From: Polyangiaceae bacterium
GTDB lineage: Bacteria > Myxococcota_A > Polyangia > Polyangiales > Polyangiaceae
Assembly (NCBI GenBank): GCA_019637265.1
Contig: JAHBVY010000002.1
Location: forward strand, 832,861 to 896,860
Length of the DNA stretch: 64,000 nt
Direction: 5' to 3'
Part shown: in pieces, positions 18,187 through 26,419 of the stretch
Position numbering within the stretch: the first letter of the stretch is position 1
How the letters are laid out: every line of letters starts with the position of its first letter
Position numbers and translations under genes: made by a program
Notes under the pieces: model-generated
Seen by the model: the letters and a program-made list of their open reading frames with translations, nothing else
Databases searched by the model: none
Told to the model about the DNA's origin: nothing

Positions 18187-20535
18187 TCACGGCGCTCGAA
18201 AACGGTACACGTAAAGGTCCAACAGCTGACGGAGCTCGCTCAGCTCCGCTTCGGAGCCACCCTGAGGTGGCCACAGGTTCTCGAGCTCCTCTGGGTCCTG
18301 GCGCCAATTCCACGCGGAGACATCGCCGCGGGTGCGATCGAGGAGCACGCTGTAGTGGTCGCTGCGCGCCACCACGAGGCGGAGCGGCTCCTTCTTCCGT
18401 AAGATCTGCTCGGGCAGGTAATACTGGTGAAATAGCACGCGGCGCGGCAGCTCACCGCCGGCCAGGGCGGGCATCAGGCTGGTGCCGCGGGGCGCGTCCT
18501 TGGGGGTGAGGCCGAGCCAGTTGGCCAAGGTGGGCACCAAGTCGAGCGTGGAGCACAGGCTCTCCACTGGGCGCGCGGTGAGCGCTGGGTGGCGCCACAT
18601 CATGGGCACTTGGAGCACCACGCGGCTCAGGTCGTGGCCATAACCGGCCTTGGCGTGACGATGACGATCGAAGCCCACCCCGTGATCGGCGGTGAGCACC
18701 ACCAGCGTGTCTTTACCTAGCGCCTCGTCGACGCCCGTGAGCAGCCGATCGAGCTCTCGGTCGACCAGGGTGAGCTCGGCCTGGTAAATCGCCTCCGTGG
18801 AGCGGCCATAAACAGGCACGCTGTCTGGCTGCTGATGTGGCCAGTGAGCGTCGTAGTAATGCACCCACAGGAAGAGGGGCCGCTCACCGTCCCACGCTGG
18901 GCTCACGCCTTCCCGCGCGAGGGCCGCCAACGCGCTGTCCGTCACCTGCTTCGCGTTGTGGTGCGCCCCGCGGCTGAGGTGCCTGCTGGGGCTGGTGTCC
19001 ACCGCGGCGAACCCCTGTGTGAGCCCCCGCCAATGGCTCGGCGTGAAGTAGCGCTCCGGGAGCACCGCCTGTGTGTGGTAACCGCCGCGCTGGAGCAGCT
19101 CCGCGAGCAGCTCGTTCTGGGGCAAGAGCTCGTAAGGGAAACGGCCTATTACCTTGCGGTGGATCTCCGAGTCGTAGCGGGAGGTGAACAGCGCCGGCAT
19201 GCTGAGCCGCGTGGAGGGCCCCTGCGCGAAGCAAGCGCGGAAAGACACGCTCTCCGCGTCGAGCTTCGAGAGCCGCGGCGTCGGGTCGACGCCCGTCGCC
19301 GTCTTACCGCCCCAAGCGCCGATGTGCCCTGGCGCGAGCGCGTCCACGCTCACGAGCACCACGTGCGGACGCCGACTGAGCCCCTTCGGCAGCGGGTGGT
19401 CGACGCGCCCCTCGAACGCGTGCACCAGGCTCGCGTCCAAGTCGCGACCATCGCAGTTCTCGTCGACGCCGTTGCCCGGGATGTCGATCGCGCCCGGGTG
19501 CCGCGCAGCGTCGAGCGGCGCACAATCCCAACCCCCGAAACCCAAGGTCGCGCCGTCACCATCCACGTCCAGGCAGAGCGACAACAGCGCGAAGCCGACC
19601 TGTCCTAAAGTCAGCCCTTCTGACATCGCCAGGCGCGCTGGCTCCGGCGCCTGACGCAGGGTGAGCCCCGCCGCGAAGGCGCTGAGCCAGCTCACCACGA
19701 AGAGCGCCGCGAGCGCGCGACGTACCCAGCGCACCCTCGAGAGGAACCGCCGGTGAGCCCAGGTGAACAGCGCCGCCAGCAGCACACCCACGCTCGCCGT
19801 GAGCAGGCTCCCCCACGGGAGCACCGCAAGCACGCGCCACGCCAAGATCAACACGACGAGCGCCCCCAACAACAGCGCCGTCACCAACCATATAAGCAGA
19901 TAACCTGCCTTGCGCGCCGTCACCCCCAGCCCTGGGATGCGCGCCCACGAGCGGCTCATCACTCCGCTCATCCGCCGCGCGAGCGGCGCGAGCAGCAAGC
20001 ACGCGAGCAGGAGGCCGAGCGCCAGGCCCAGGAGCGACAGCGCCGCGTTCAGCGGACGCACCACGCGGATCACGATCACCTGAGCGATGAGGGTGAACAG
20101 CGCTGCGTACAAGGCAGTTAGAATGACTACCGTGCCCAGCCGCGCGACGCGCCCCGCCTGCTCCTCCGCCGGGCCCGCGAACAGCCAGCGCCGAGCACCG
20201 CAATACCCACGTGACAACACCGCCGCCGAGCTCTGCGGCCCAACGGACAACGCCCACAGCGCCGAAGCGGCGCACCCCAGCGCGAGCGCGCCCAGCCCCG
20301 TCGTGAAGTACCCCGCCGGCACCCCCAAGAGCCACTCGCGGCGCCACGACGAAGCCGCCTCCTCCGGGCTCCGCGCGACGAAGAGCCACAGCTCCTCCAC
20401 CAACCAAAGCAGCGGCGTGAGCCACAGCCACGGCAAGAGCGCCGCCCCGAACGCGCGACGCCGCGTGAAGCCCGGAGGCTCGGGCGGGCGCTCGCTCTCA
20501 GCCGTGGGGCGCGCTGAAGCAGCCGTCTCCGTCAC
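18187..20535 (-). CDS. Membrane sulfatase-like (alkaline phosphatase superfamily) with embedded MopE-type motif
   Basis: 782 residues in three parts. About nine hydrophobic helices occupy residues 20-290. A short Asp/Cys segment near 318-360 (DVDGDGATLGFGGWDC then IDIPGNGVDENCDG) matches the MopE-type metal-binding motif. A sulfatase-fold catalytic domain follows (370-770) with metal ligands VSVDALAPG and LTADHGVGF and a nucleophile region STRLSMPALFTSRY. By alignment on the TxRY end, threonine replaces the cysteine/serine of canonical C-x-P-x-R sulfatases, so it may act as a phosphotransferase (phosphoethanolamine or phosphoglycerol-like) instead of a formylglycine sulfatase. It sits among surface-glycan genes. 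Confidence 0.9.
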   Translation of the reverse strand: MTETAASARPTAESERPPEPPGFTRRRAFGAALLPWLWLTPLLWLVEELWLFVARSPEEAASSWRREWLLGVPAGYFTTGLGALALGCAASALWALSVGPQSSAAVLSRGYCGARRWLFAGPAEEQAGRVARLGTVVILTALYAALFTLIAQVIVIRVVRPLNAALSLLGLALGLLLACLLLAPLARRMSGVMSRSWARIPGLGVTARKAGYLLIWLVTALLLGALVVLILAWRVLAVLPWGSLLTASVGVLLAALFTWAHRRFLSRVRWVRRALAALFVVSWLSAFAAGLTLRQAPEPARLAMSEGLTLGQVGFALLSLCLDVDGDGATLGFGGWDCAPLDAARHPGAIDIPGNGVDENCDGRDLDASLVHAFEGRVDHPLPKGLSRRPHVVLVSVDALAPGHIGAWGGKTATGVDPTPRLSKLDAESVSFRACFAQGPSTRLSMPALFTSRYDSEIHRKVIGRFPYELLPQNELLAELLQRGGYHTQAVLPERYFTPSHWRGLTQGFAAVDTSPSRHLSRGAHHNAKQVTDSALAALAREGVSPAWDGERPLFLWVHYYDAHWPHQQPDSVPVYGRSTEAIYQAELTLVDRELDRLLTGVDEALGKDTLVVLTADHGVGFDRHRHAKAGYGHDLSRVVLQVPMMWRHPALTARPVESLCSTLDLVPTLANWLGLTPKDAPRGTSLMPALAGGELPRRVLFHQYYLPEQILRKKEPLRLVVARSDHYSVLLDRTRGDVSAWNWRQDPEELENLWPPQGGSEAELSELRQLLDLYVYRFRAP

Positions 20536-20628
20536 GCCCGTGACCGGTTAGTACGAGCCGAATGGCGCGGCAACCGTCGCGGGCGCGCTGTCGCGCGAGC
20601 TCTCGAGAGGCTGTGCTATCCGTACTGC

Positions 20629-21720
20629 GTGTCTTCGCCGCTGGATCCACGGAGACGAGAGCGCGCCGTGGCGATCGCCGCGAGTACCTTGCTGGGCGCC
20701 GCTTCGCTCACCTGGTGCGGCGAGCACGCGGCGATGACGGCCCTCGGCCCGGCGCCAGTACCCAGCGTCACCGTGCGAGTGCGGACCTCCGACTACGAGG
20801 CCAGCGTCCCCAAGCCACAACCAGGATCACTGACGATTGACCTGACCTCCGCTGCGCTGAGCGACGGCAGCCACTTACCGCAGCGCTCCTTCGTCCCATC
20901 AGCTCCACTGCCGAGCGAAGCGCTGGGTGAGCTCAGCAAGAGCGGCGACGTCGCGGCCACGTTCGACGTGAACCTGAAGCCCACGGCCGCGCGCTACGCG
21001 CTGAGCGTGCGCGGCCGGTGTGAAGGCGCGCCGCGCTGCCCGCTCACGCTCCGACTCGGGGGGGAGGCGCTCGGGAGCGTGGAGCTCCGCCCCGAGATCG
21101 ACCTGTTCACCCTGCTCTTGGACCAGCGATACATCATTCCGCAAGGAAAATTAGAGCTGGAGGACGGTCACCGCGGAGCGGCGGGCAAGGCCCAGCTGAG
21201 CCACCTGGCGCTGACCCCGCTCGGCCCGCGCGTCGAGCTCGCGGTGGGCACCCCCGAGGCGCGCCCTTACCTAGTATCCGGCTTCTACCCGGATGAAGCC
21301 GATGGCAACCGCCGCGCGGCCTGGGGCGCTGGCGAACGCTCGCGCTTCGCGCTCGTATTGGCACCTGACGACACCGACTACCAGATCCAGCTGGTGGCTC
21401 ACGCGGTCGCCGGGATCGCCCCCTTGATGGTGAAGGCCACGCTCGAGAGCGCGGGTGAGCCCGCGGCGCCGACACCCAACGCAGGGCAGCCTACGGAGCC
21501 CTCTCGCCGGGAGCGCTCACTGGGCGAGCAGCGCGTAGGCCCCGGTTGGGGCTACGTGACCTTCCGCGTGCCGCGCGGCGCGCTCGTAGCCGGCGTGAGC
21601 TGGCTGACCCTCCACTACCCCACCACCGCGAAGCCGAGCGAGACGGAGCCCGGCTCGAGCGACGACCGCAGCCTGGCGGTGCGCTACGAGTGGCTGCGAG
21701 TGAGCCCCATCCCGCGCTAG
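20629..21720 (+). CDS. Exported protein of unknown function in the glycan region
   Basis: GTG start at 20629, 363 residues. A weak N-terminal hydrophobic segment (VAIAASTLLGAASLTWCG) could be a signal or anchor. The rest is beta-rich without a recognised motif; a low-complexity Pro/Glu stretch lies near residues 285-300. It diverges from the sulfatase-like gene across 93 bases and runs in the same direction as the GT2 gene 78 bases downstream, so a role in the same envelope pathway is plausible but unproven. Confidence 0.65.
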   Translation: MSSPLDPRRRERAVAIAASTLLGAASLTWCGEHAAMTALGPAPVPSVTVRVRTSDYEASVPKPQPGSLTIDLTSAALSDGSHLPQRSFVPSAPLPSEALGELSKSGDVAATFDVNLKPTAARYALSVRGRCEGAPRCPLTLRLGGEALGSVELRPEIDLFTLLLDQRYIIPQGKLELEDGHRGAAGKAQLSHLALTPLGPRVELAVGTPEARPYLVSGFYPDEADGNRRAAWGAGERSRFALVLAPDDTDYQIQLVAHAVAGIAPLMVKATLESAGEPAAPTPNAGQPTEPSRRERSLGEQRVGPGWGYVTFRVPRGALVAGVSWLTLHYPTTAKPSETEPGSSDDRSLAVRYEWLRVSPIPR

Positions 21721-21798
21721 GAGTGAACGCGGCGCTCACGCGACGTCGCGGCGCGCGCGCTTGACCAGGCCCGCGGACCGGCTACCGTCAGCCGCTCC

Positions 21799-22557
21799 GT
21801 GACCCACCCCGCCCGCGAGAAGCGCCCCACCCTCGGCGCAGGATGCCTGGTCGTCACGCCCACTTACAATGAGCGTCACAACCTGCCGATCTTCGTGCAG
21901 GCGGTGCTGGGCGTGGCGCCCGCTGCCCACGTGCTGGTGGTGGACGACGCCTCACCCGACGGCACCGGCGAGGTCGCGGCCGCCATCAGCGAGCGCGATC
22001 CGCGGGTGCGCGTGCTGCACCGCTCCGCCAAGCTCGGCCTCGGCACCGCCTACCTCGATGGCTTCCGCGAGGGCTTGAAGGACCCAAGCTACCAGGTGTT
22101 CTTCGAGATGGACACCGACCTGAGCCACGACCCGAACTACATCCCCAGCTTCCTCAAGGCGCTAGAAGATGGCGCGGATGTGGTGATCGGCTCACGCAAC
22201 GTGCCAGGCGGCGGCGTGGAGGGTTGGGGGCTCGGGCGCCACGCCTTGAGCAAGGGCGGCTCCGTCTACTCGCGGTTGATCCTGGGAGCGGGTGTGCGCG
22301 ACCTCACGAGCGGCTACAAGGCGATCGCTCGCGATGTGCTGGAGCGCATCGATCTCGGCAAGGTGCACTCGAACGGCTACTCCTTCCAAATCGAGATGAC
22401 GTACCGCGCGCTGCAGCTCGGTTTCCGCGTGGAAGAGGTGCCCATCGTGTTCGTGGATCGGCGCGCGGGGGAGAGCAAGATGAGCCGCCGCATCTTCGCC
22501 GAAGCGATAGGCATGGTGTGGAAGCTCCGCGCTCAAGCCATGCGCGGCAAGCTGTGA
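21799..22557 (+). CDS. GT2 glycosyltransferase, polyprenol-phosphate mannose/glucose synthase-like
   Basis: 252 residues of a DPM1/Ppm1-type enzyme that transfers a sugar from a nucleotide donor to polyprenyl phosphate on the cytoplasmic side. Key motifs: TPTYNERHNLP, VVDDASPDGTG, the metal-binding EMDTDLSHDP, GSRNVPGGGV, and the C-terminal RRAGESKMS. It has no C-terminal membrane domain, like the single-domain dolichol-phosphate mannose synthases. GTG start (VTHPAREK). It would supply lipid-linked sugar to the GT39-type enzymes at 14-15.9 kb and 22.6-24.2 kb, which makes the region functionally coherent. Confidence 0.93.
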   Translation: MTHPAREKRPTLGAGCLVVTPTYNERHNLPIFVQAVLGVAPAAHVLVVDDASPDGTGEVAAAISERDPRVRVLHRSAKLGLGTAYLDGFREGLKDPSYQVFFEMDTDLSHDPNYIPSFLKALEDGADVVIGSRNVPGGGVEGWGLGRHALSKGGSVYSRLILGAGVRDLTSGYKAIARDVLERIDLGKVHSNGYSFQIEMTYRALQLGFRVEEVPIVFVDRRAGESKMSRRIFAEAIGMVWKLRAQAMRGKL

Positions 22558-22572
22558 GCGAGGCTCGATCGG

Positions 22573-24222
22573 CTACCGCGCCTCCGGCGCGAGCACGTAG
22601 ACGTCGAAGTCCTGAATCCGCCGCGCGAGGCGGAAGCGCTGGTTCACCAAGGCCTCGAGCTCGGAGAAGCTCTGCAAGCTGCGCGCCGAGTCGAGGTTGT
22701 CCCCGGTGACCGCCGGGAAGATGTCTTGGTGTTGAACCACGATGACGCTCGGCGGCGTGAGCGCCAGCTCGCTCAGCAAGTCTTCGCGGGCGCGCTCACG
22801 ATCCCAGCTCGCGCGCTGCGCCACGTTGTAGATGTACTTGGTGGCGGGGCGCCGCTCCGAGAGCCAGTACACCGCGGGCTCGAAGCCCCACACGAGCACC
22901 CAATCCGTCACCTCGGTCTGCTCTCGGAGGTACTTCGCGACCGCGCGATCGGCGCCGAGATCGTAGTCCGCCACCACGTAGAGGGAGTCGAGCGTCCCTG
23001 GATCGCGCGGCCATTGACCGCTCGTCAGCGCATCGAACCGAGCTTGAGAGCGCCCCCAGAAGCTCTGGTTCAGGTTCACCGTGGCGGTCTGAGTGACGAC
23101 CAGGAGGTAAGTGAAGGACATGAACGCCAGCACCCCACCAGGGCCACCCGCGTGGCACAGCCGCCACAGCTTGAGCAGCCCAACCCCCGCCAAAACGGCC
23201 AAGAGCGGGAACGTGGCGCCGTAGTGGTAAGGGAAGAACTTCCCCTGCATCGCGACCCCCGTGAGGTGCATCGCGATCACCCCGAACACCAGGAGCGTGC
23301 CCTCACGCTCACGGCTGTGCGCCGGGCGCATGAGCAGCGCCGCCAAGATGGCCACCGGCGCGAGCGCGGAGTAGCGGAAGAAGCACTGCGTGAAGCCCCA
23401 CCACAGCATGGAGGGCGCGCTCCGCCCCTCCCAGCCGAGCGCCGTGTACCCCGGCGTGAACTCGAACAAGGTGAAGGCCAGCGCGCCCCAAGCACCGCGC
23501 AGCCAGAACCAAGCGCACACGGCGGCGACAGGCAGCAGAGCTGACAGTGCCATCACCACGATGGGCCGCAGCGCCTCGAGTCGATTCGCCCCGTGGAGCC
23601 ACTCGCGGCGCGCGAGGTAGGCGGCGCACACCAGCGCGCCCCCACCGAGCGGCGGCTTGAGCAGGAAGGCGGCGCCGAACAGCGCGCCCGTGCCGATCCA
23701 ACGGTAGACACGGCGCGAGCTCAAGTCGTCGCTCAAGGTGAGCATCAGCGCGAAGACGGTGAGGTAACCGCCGAAGGTCTCCGGCTGCGCCGTGTGCCAG
23801 AACTCGAGCTGGGCGTGGACGAGGGCCGCCACCGCACCGCCCAAGGTGCCCGCGAGCGGATCCCCCGCGATCGTCGACGATATTTTCCTCATAGAAAATA
23901 CCATCCCCAAGAGGCCCATGACCTCGAGCACGCGCACGCCCCACATCGCCTTACCGAACAGCGCCTCGGCCAGCGCGTAGATCAGGAAGATGCCGGGTGG
24001 CTTGAAGTCCCATAGATCTCGATAGGGCATCTGACCATCGAGCACGCCCGAGCCGACCACGGCATAGATCCCCTGGTCGCGCCCGAACGAGAACATCAAG
24101 ATCTGCAGGGCGCAGAGCGCGACCACGAGCCACAGGGCGCCCTCCAGCAAGCGCCCGGCGCGCTCGCTCGCGCTCTGCCCGATGGCACCCACCGGTCGAC
24201 CGCCGTCGCTCGACCAGACCAT
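22573..24222 (-). CDS. GT39-type (PMT_2-like) membrane glycosyltransferase
   Basis: 549 residues with about eleven hydrophobic helices and a soluble C-terminal part of about 130 residues. The first loop after helix one is FGRDQGIYAVVGSGVL, then PYRDLWDFKPPGIFLIYAL, the hallmark of ArnT/PMT-like transferases, although the second acidic residue of the usual Asp-Glu pair is glutamine (DQ, residues 49-50), as in several bacterial members. LEFWHTAQPETFGGYL continues the family pattern. It converges on the polyprenol-phosphate sugar synthase gene, 15 bases away, its likely donor supplier. Confidence 0.87.
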   Translation of the reverse strand: MVWSSDGGRPVGAIGQSASERAGRLLEGALWLVVALCALQILMFSFGRDQGIYAVVGSGVLDGQMPYRDLWDFKPPGIFLIYALAEALFGKAMWGVRVLEVMGLLGMVFSMRKISSTIAGDPLAGTLGGAVAALVHAQLEFWHTAQPETFGGYLTVFALMLTLSDDLSSRRVYRWIGTGALFGAAFLLKPPLGGGALVCAAYLARREWLHGANRLEALRPIVVMALSALLPVAAVCAWFWLRGAWGALAFTLFEFTPGYTALGWEGRSAPSMLWWGFTQCFFRYSALAPVAILAALLMRPAHSREREGTLLVFGVIAMHLTGVAMQGKFFPYHYGATFPLLAVLAGVGLLKLWRLCHAGGPGGVLAFMSFTYLLVVTQTATVNLNQSFWGRSQARFDALTSGQWPRDPGTLDSLYVVADYDLGADRAVAKYLREQTEVTDWVLVWGFEPAVYWLSERRPATKYIYNVAQRASWDRERAREDLLSELALTPPSVIVVQHQDIFPAVTGDNLDSARSLQSFSELEALVNQRFRLARRIQDFDVYVLAPEAR

Positions 24223-24376
24223 GCCCCTCGCTATAGCGCGGCGCCGGCCAGCGCAAGGCCTCGCCCACCTCTCCGCGGTCTGCGAGTGGCGCCGCCGAAC
24301 CGCTGGGAGCGGCCGCCTTGGAGCGCCGTCACGATAAGGATTGACTGAGAGGCAACCGGGAGCGTTCGATCGCGCG

Positions 24377-26287
24377 ATGCTCGCCGCGAAGTGCCCCCAG
24401 TGCGGGGCGGTCAGCCCCGTCTCCTTGGCGGCTCCGGAGCACCTGCACTGCAGGTATTGTCAGTACGCTGGCAGCCCAGACCCCGCGGTGGTGGCCGAGC
24501 TGCACCACGCGCGTGCAGCGCTCTGGCAGATAGACACGGGCCGTCGCCAGCTCAGCAGCCAGCAGCGGCGCATGGTGGAGCGCGCCCAGGGTCAATCGCT
24601 GGGCCTGATGGCGCTGCTCGCGCTCGTCAGCCTGCCCCTGCTCCTGTGCGGTGGGTGCTCCACCTGGGTCTTCATCGCGGACGACCTCCACACCTCATCG
24701 CTGCCGTTCTTGGTGGTCGGGCTGTTCCCTCCCGCGCTGGTGCTCGGCCTCGGCTTGCTGCTGCTCCGTATCCACCGCGGAGGTGTCCAGCGGCTGGCGC
24801 GCTCATGCGCCGCGGTGCCCCCCAGCGCGCCCGGTCAGCCCGCGCTGTGCCACGTGTGCGGCGCACCGCTGACCAGCGAAGCGAGCCGCGGCGTCGTGCG
24901 CTGCGGCTTCTGCCAGGCAGACAACGTGGTGGCCAGCGACATCATGAAGCAGGCCGCGCAGCAGCAGACGCTGGTGATGAGCTCGATGCACCAGTCGATC
25001 ACGACCGAGGCCACCCGGCTCTCACACCACAGCGTGACCACCCTGCTGCTCACCCTGGTCACCGCGCTCGCCTCGCCCGTGCTGGCGCTGCTCTTGATGT
25101 GCGGCGCGACGATGGTGCTGAAGAGCATCCCGGCCGAGGTGGATGAGAACGAAGAGTACGCTGCGCTGTCCATCAGCGGCACGACCTGCTTCGCCTCCCT
25201 AGAACGCAAGGGCGGCGGGTACGAAGCCAACCTCGCGCCGCGGTTCCCACATCGCCCCAACCCGATCCGGCTCACGCCCGCTGAGCTCAAGGTCGTGAAG
25301 GTGAAGGACTTGATGGGGCGTCAGGTGTTGCTCGAGGGGAACCGACCGGCGAAGGTGGTGCGGCTGGAGCGAACCCAGGGGGATCGCCACACCAAGCTGG
25401 TGCTGGAGGGGGGCGACCGCTTCAACGTGCGGGGCGCCTGCGAGCCACCACCGAACCTGACGATGCTCGCCAAGTTACCAAGCCTCAATGTATGCCGCGC
25501 GATGCAGCTCCACGGCGACACCCTCACCTGGGTCACCGCCGCTGGCGAAGTCGTGCAGATGCCCAAGGCGGGCGGCGCCGCCCGCACCCTCTTCAACGTG
25601 GGCGCGCACATCGAGCGCGCGCTGAGCGAAAGGAAGGCGGCCTTCATCACGCCACACCCGAACCGGGAGCTGTACGTCATCGAGCTCACCCAAGGCGCGA
25701 CCTCGCGCTTCGTGATGCGCGACGTGCACCACCTCGCCTTCGCGGGCCCCAAGCTAGTGTTCGGAAACGTCAGTCAGGTTTACTTAGATGAGGAGGCAGG
25801 CCCCGTTCGCTTGCACAGTCCAGGTATCCTGCAGGCGCTCGTCGCGAACCGCACCCACGTCGTGTACCACGCGCAGAGCAAGCTGTACGCGCTCCCCATC
25901 ACGGGCGGCGCGCCGCGCGTCATCGGCACTGGCTTCAGCGACGGACTCGGCATCGCGGGAGATCAGGTGCTGTTCGGGCAAGCTGGCTGCAAGGTGATCC
26001 CGCTCGCTGGCGGCCCCGCCGGCGCCTGCCCACTCTCCCACGCTGCGATCCAGCTGCACCCAGAGCGCCGCGCCTTCGAGCACCGAGGCCGCGTGTATTG
26101 GCCGGCCGCCAAGCGCTCGAGCAACCACACGCCCTACCGCGGGGGCGTCCTGAGCCACCCCGTGGGCGGCTCGCTCGATCGCCACTACGGCCCCACCAGC
26201 ACCCAGGTGCAGTGCGCCGCGGTGGACGATGAGTTCATCTACTGGGTGGACGGCCAAACGCTCCTCCGCGACAAGCTCGCGCAGTGA
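24377..26287 (+). CDS. Double zinc-ribbon membrane protein with C-terminal propeller-like domain
   Basis: The start is taken at ATG 24377, which places the first ribbon (CPQCG...CRYCQ) right at the N terminus as in the related gene at 30.7 kb; a TTG at 24341 is the longer option. Two helices follow, then a second ribbon (CHVCG...CGFCQ), another hydrophobic region near residues 215-245, and a C-terminal approximately 340-residue region with repeated short strands (GDTLTWVTAAGEVVQMPKAGG, QSKLYALPITGGAPRVI) resembling a beta-propeller that would face the periplasm. Function unknown; the ribbons would be cytoplasmic. Confidence 0.78.
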   Translation: MLAAKCPQCGAVSPVSLAAPEHLHCRYCQYAGSPDPAVVAELHHARAALWQIDTGRRQLSSQQRRMVERAQGQSLGLMALLALVSLPLLLCGGCSTWVFIADDLHTSSLPFLVVGLFPPALVLGLGLLLLRIHRGGVQRLARSCAAVPPSAPGQPALCHVCGAPLTSEASRGVVRCGFCQADNVVASDIMKQAAQQQTLVMSSMHQSITTEATRLSHHSVTTLLLTLVTALASPVLALLLMCGATMVLKSIPAEVDENEEYAALSISGTTCFASLERKGGGYEANLAPRFPHRPNPIRLTPAELKVVKVKDLMGRQVLLEGNRPAKVVRLERTQGDRHTKLVLEGGDRFNVRGACEPPPNLTMLAKLPSLNVCRAMQLHGDTLTWVTAAGEVVQMPKAGGAARTLFNVGAHIERALSERKAAFITPHPNRELYVIELTQGATSRFVMRDVHHLAFAGPKLVFGNVSQVYLDEEAGPVRLHSPGILQALVANRTHVVYHAQSKLYALPITGGAPRVIGTGFSDGLGIAGDQVLFGQAGCKVIPLAGGPAGACPLSHAAIQLHPERRAFEHRGRVYWPAAKRSSNHTPYRGGVLSHPVGGSLDRHYGPTSTQVQCAAVDDEFIYWVDGQTLLRDKLAQ

Positions 26288-26346
26288 AAGGGCGCTGTCA
26301 GCCAGCACCCCTTACTAGCTCAGGCGAGCGCCCACCCACGTCCGCC

Positions 26347-26377
26347 AGGACGACAACGGAAAACCGCTTGTCGTCCT
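26347..26377. terminator. Stem-loop terminator between convergent genes
   Basis: Perfect 10-bp arms AGGACGACAA (26347-26356) and TTGTCGTCCT (26368-26377) enclose CGG-AAAA-CCG plus one bulged C, so the stem extends to 13 bp with an AAAA loop. It lies midway between the stops of two convergent genes (26287 and 26420), the expected place for a shared terminator. There is no long T-run, so intrinsic termination may be weak. Confidence 0.65.
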
Positions 26378-26419
26378 AGCCCAGCGGAGCCCCCCGAGAC
26401 ACCGCTCAGCGCCGGCGCC

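Noticed and set aside
24341..24376. TTG start for the large zinc-ribbon protein
   Set aside because: Shine-Dalgarno would abut the codon; the ATG at 24377 places the first ribbon at the N terminus as in its paralogue.
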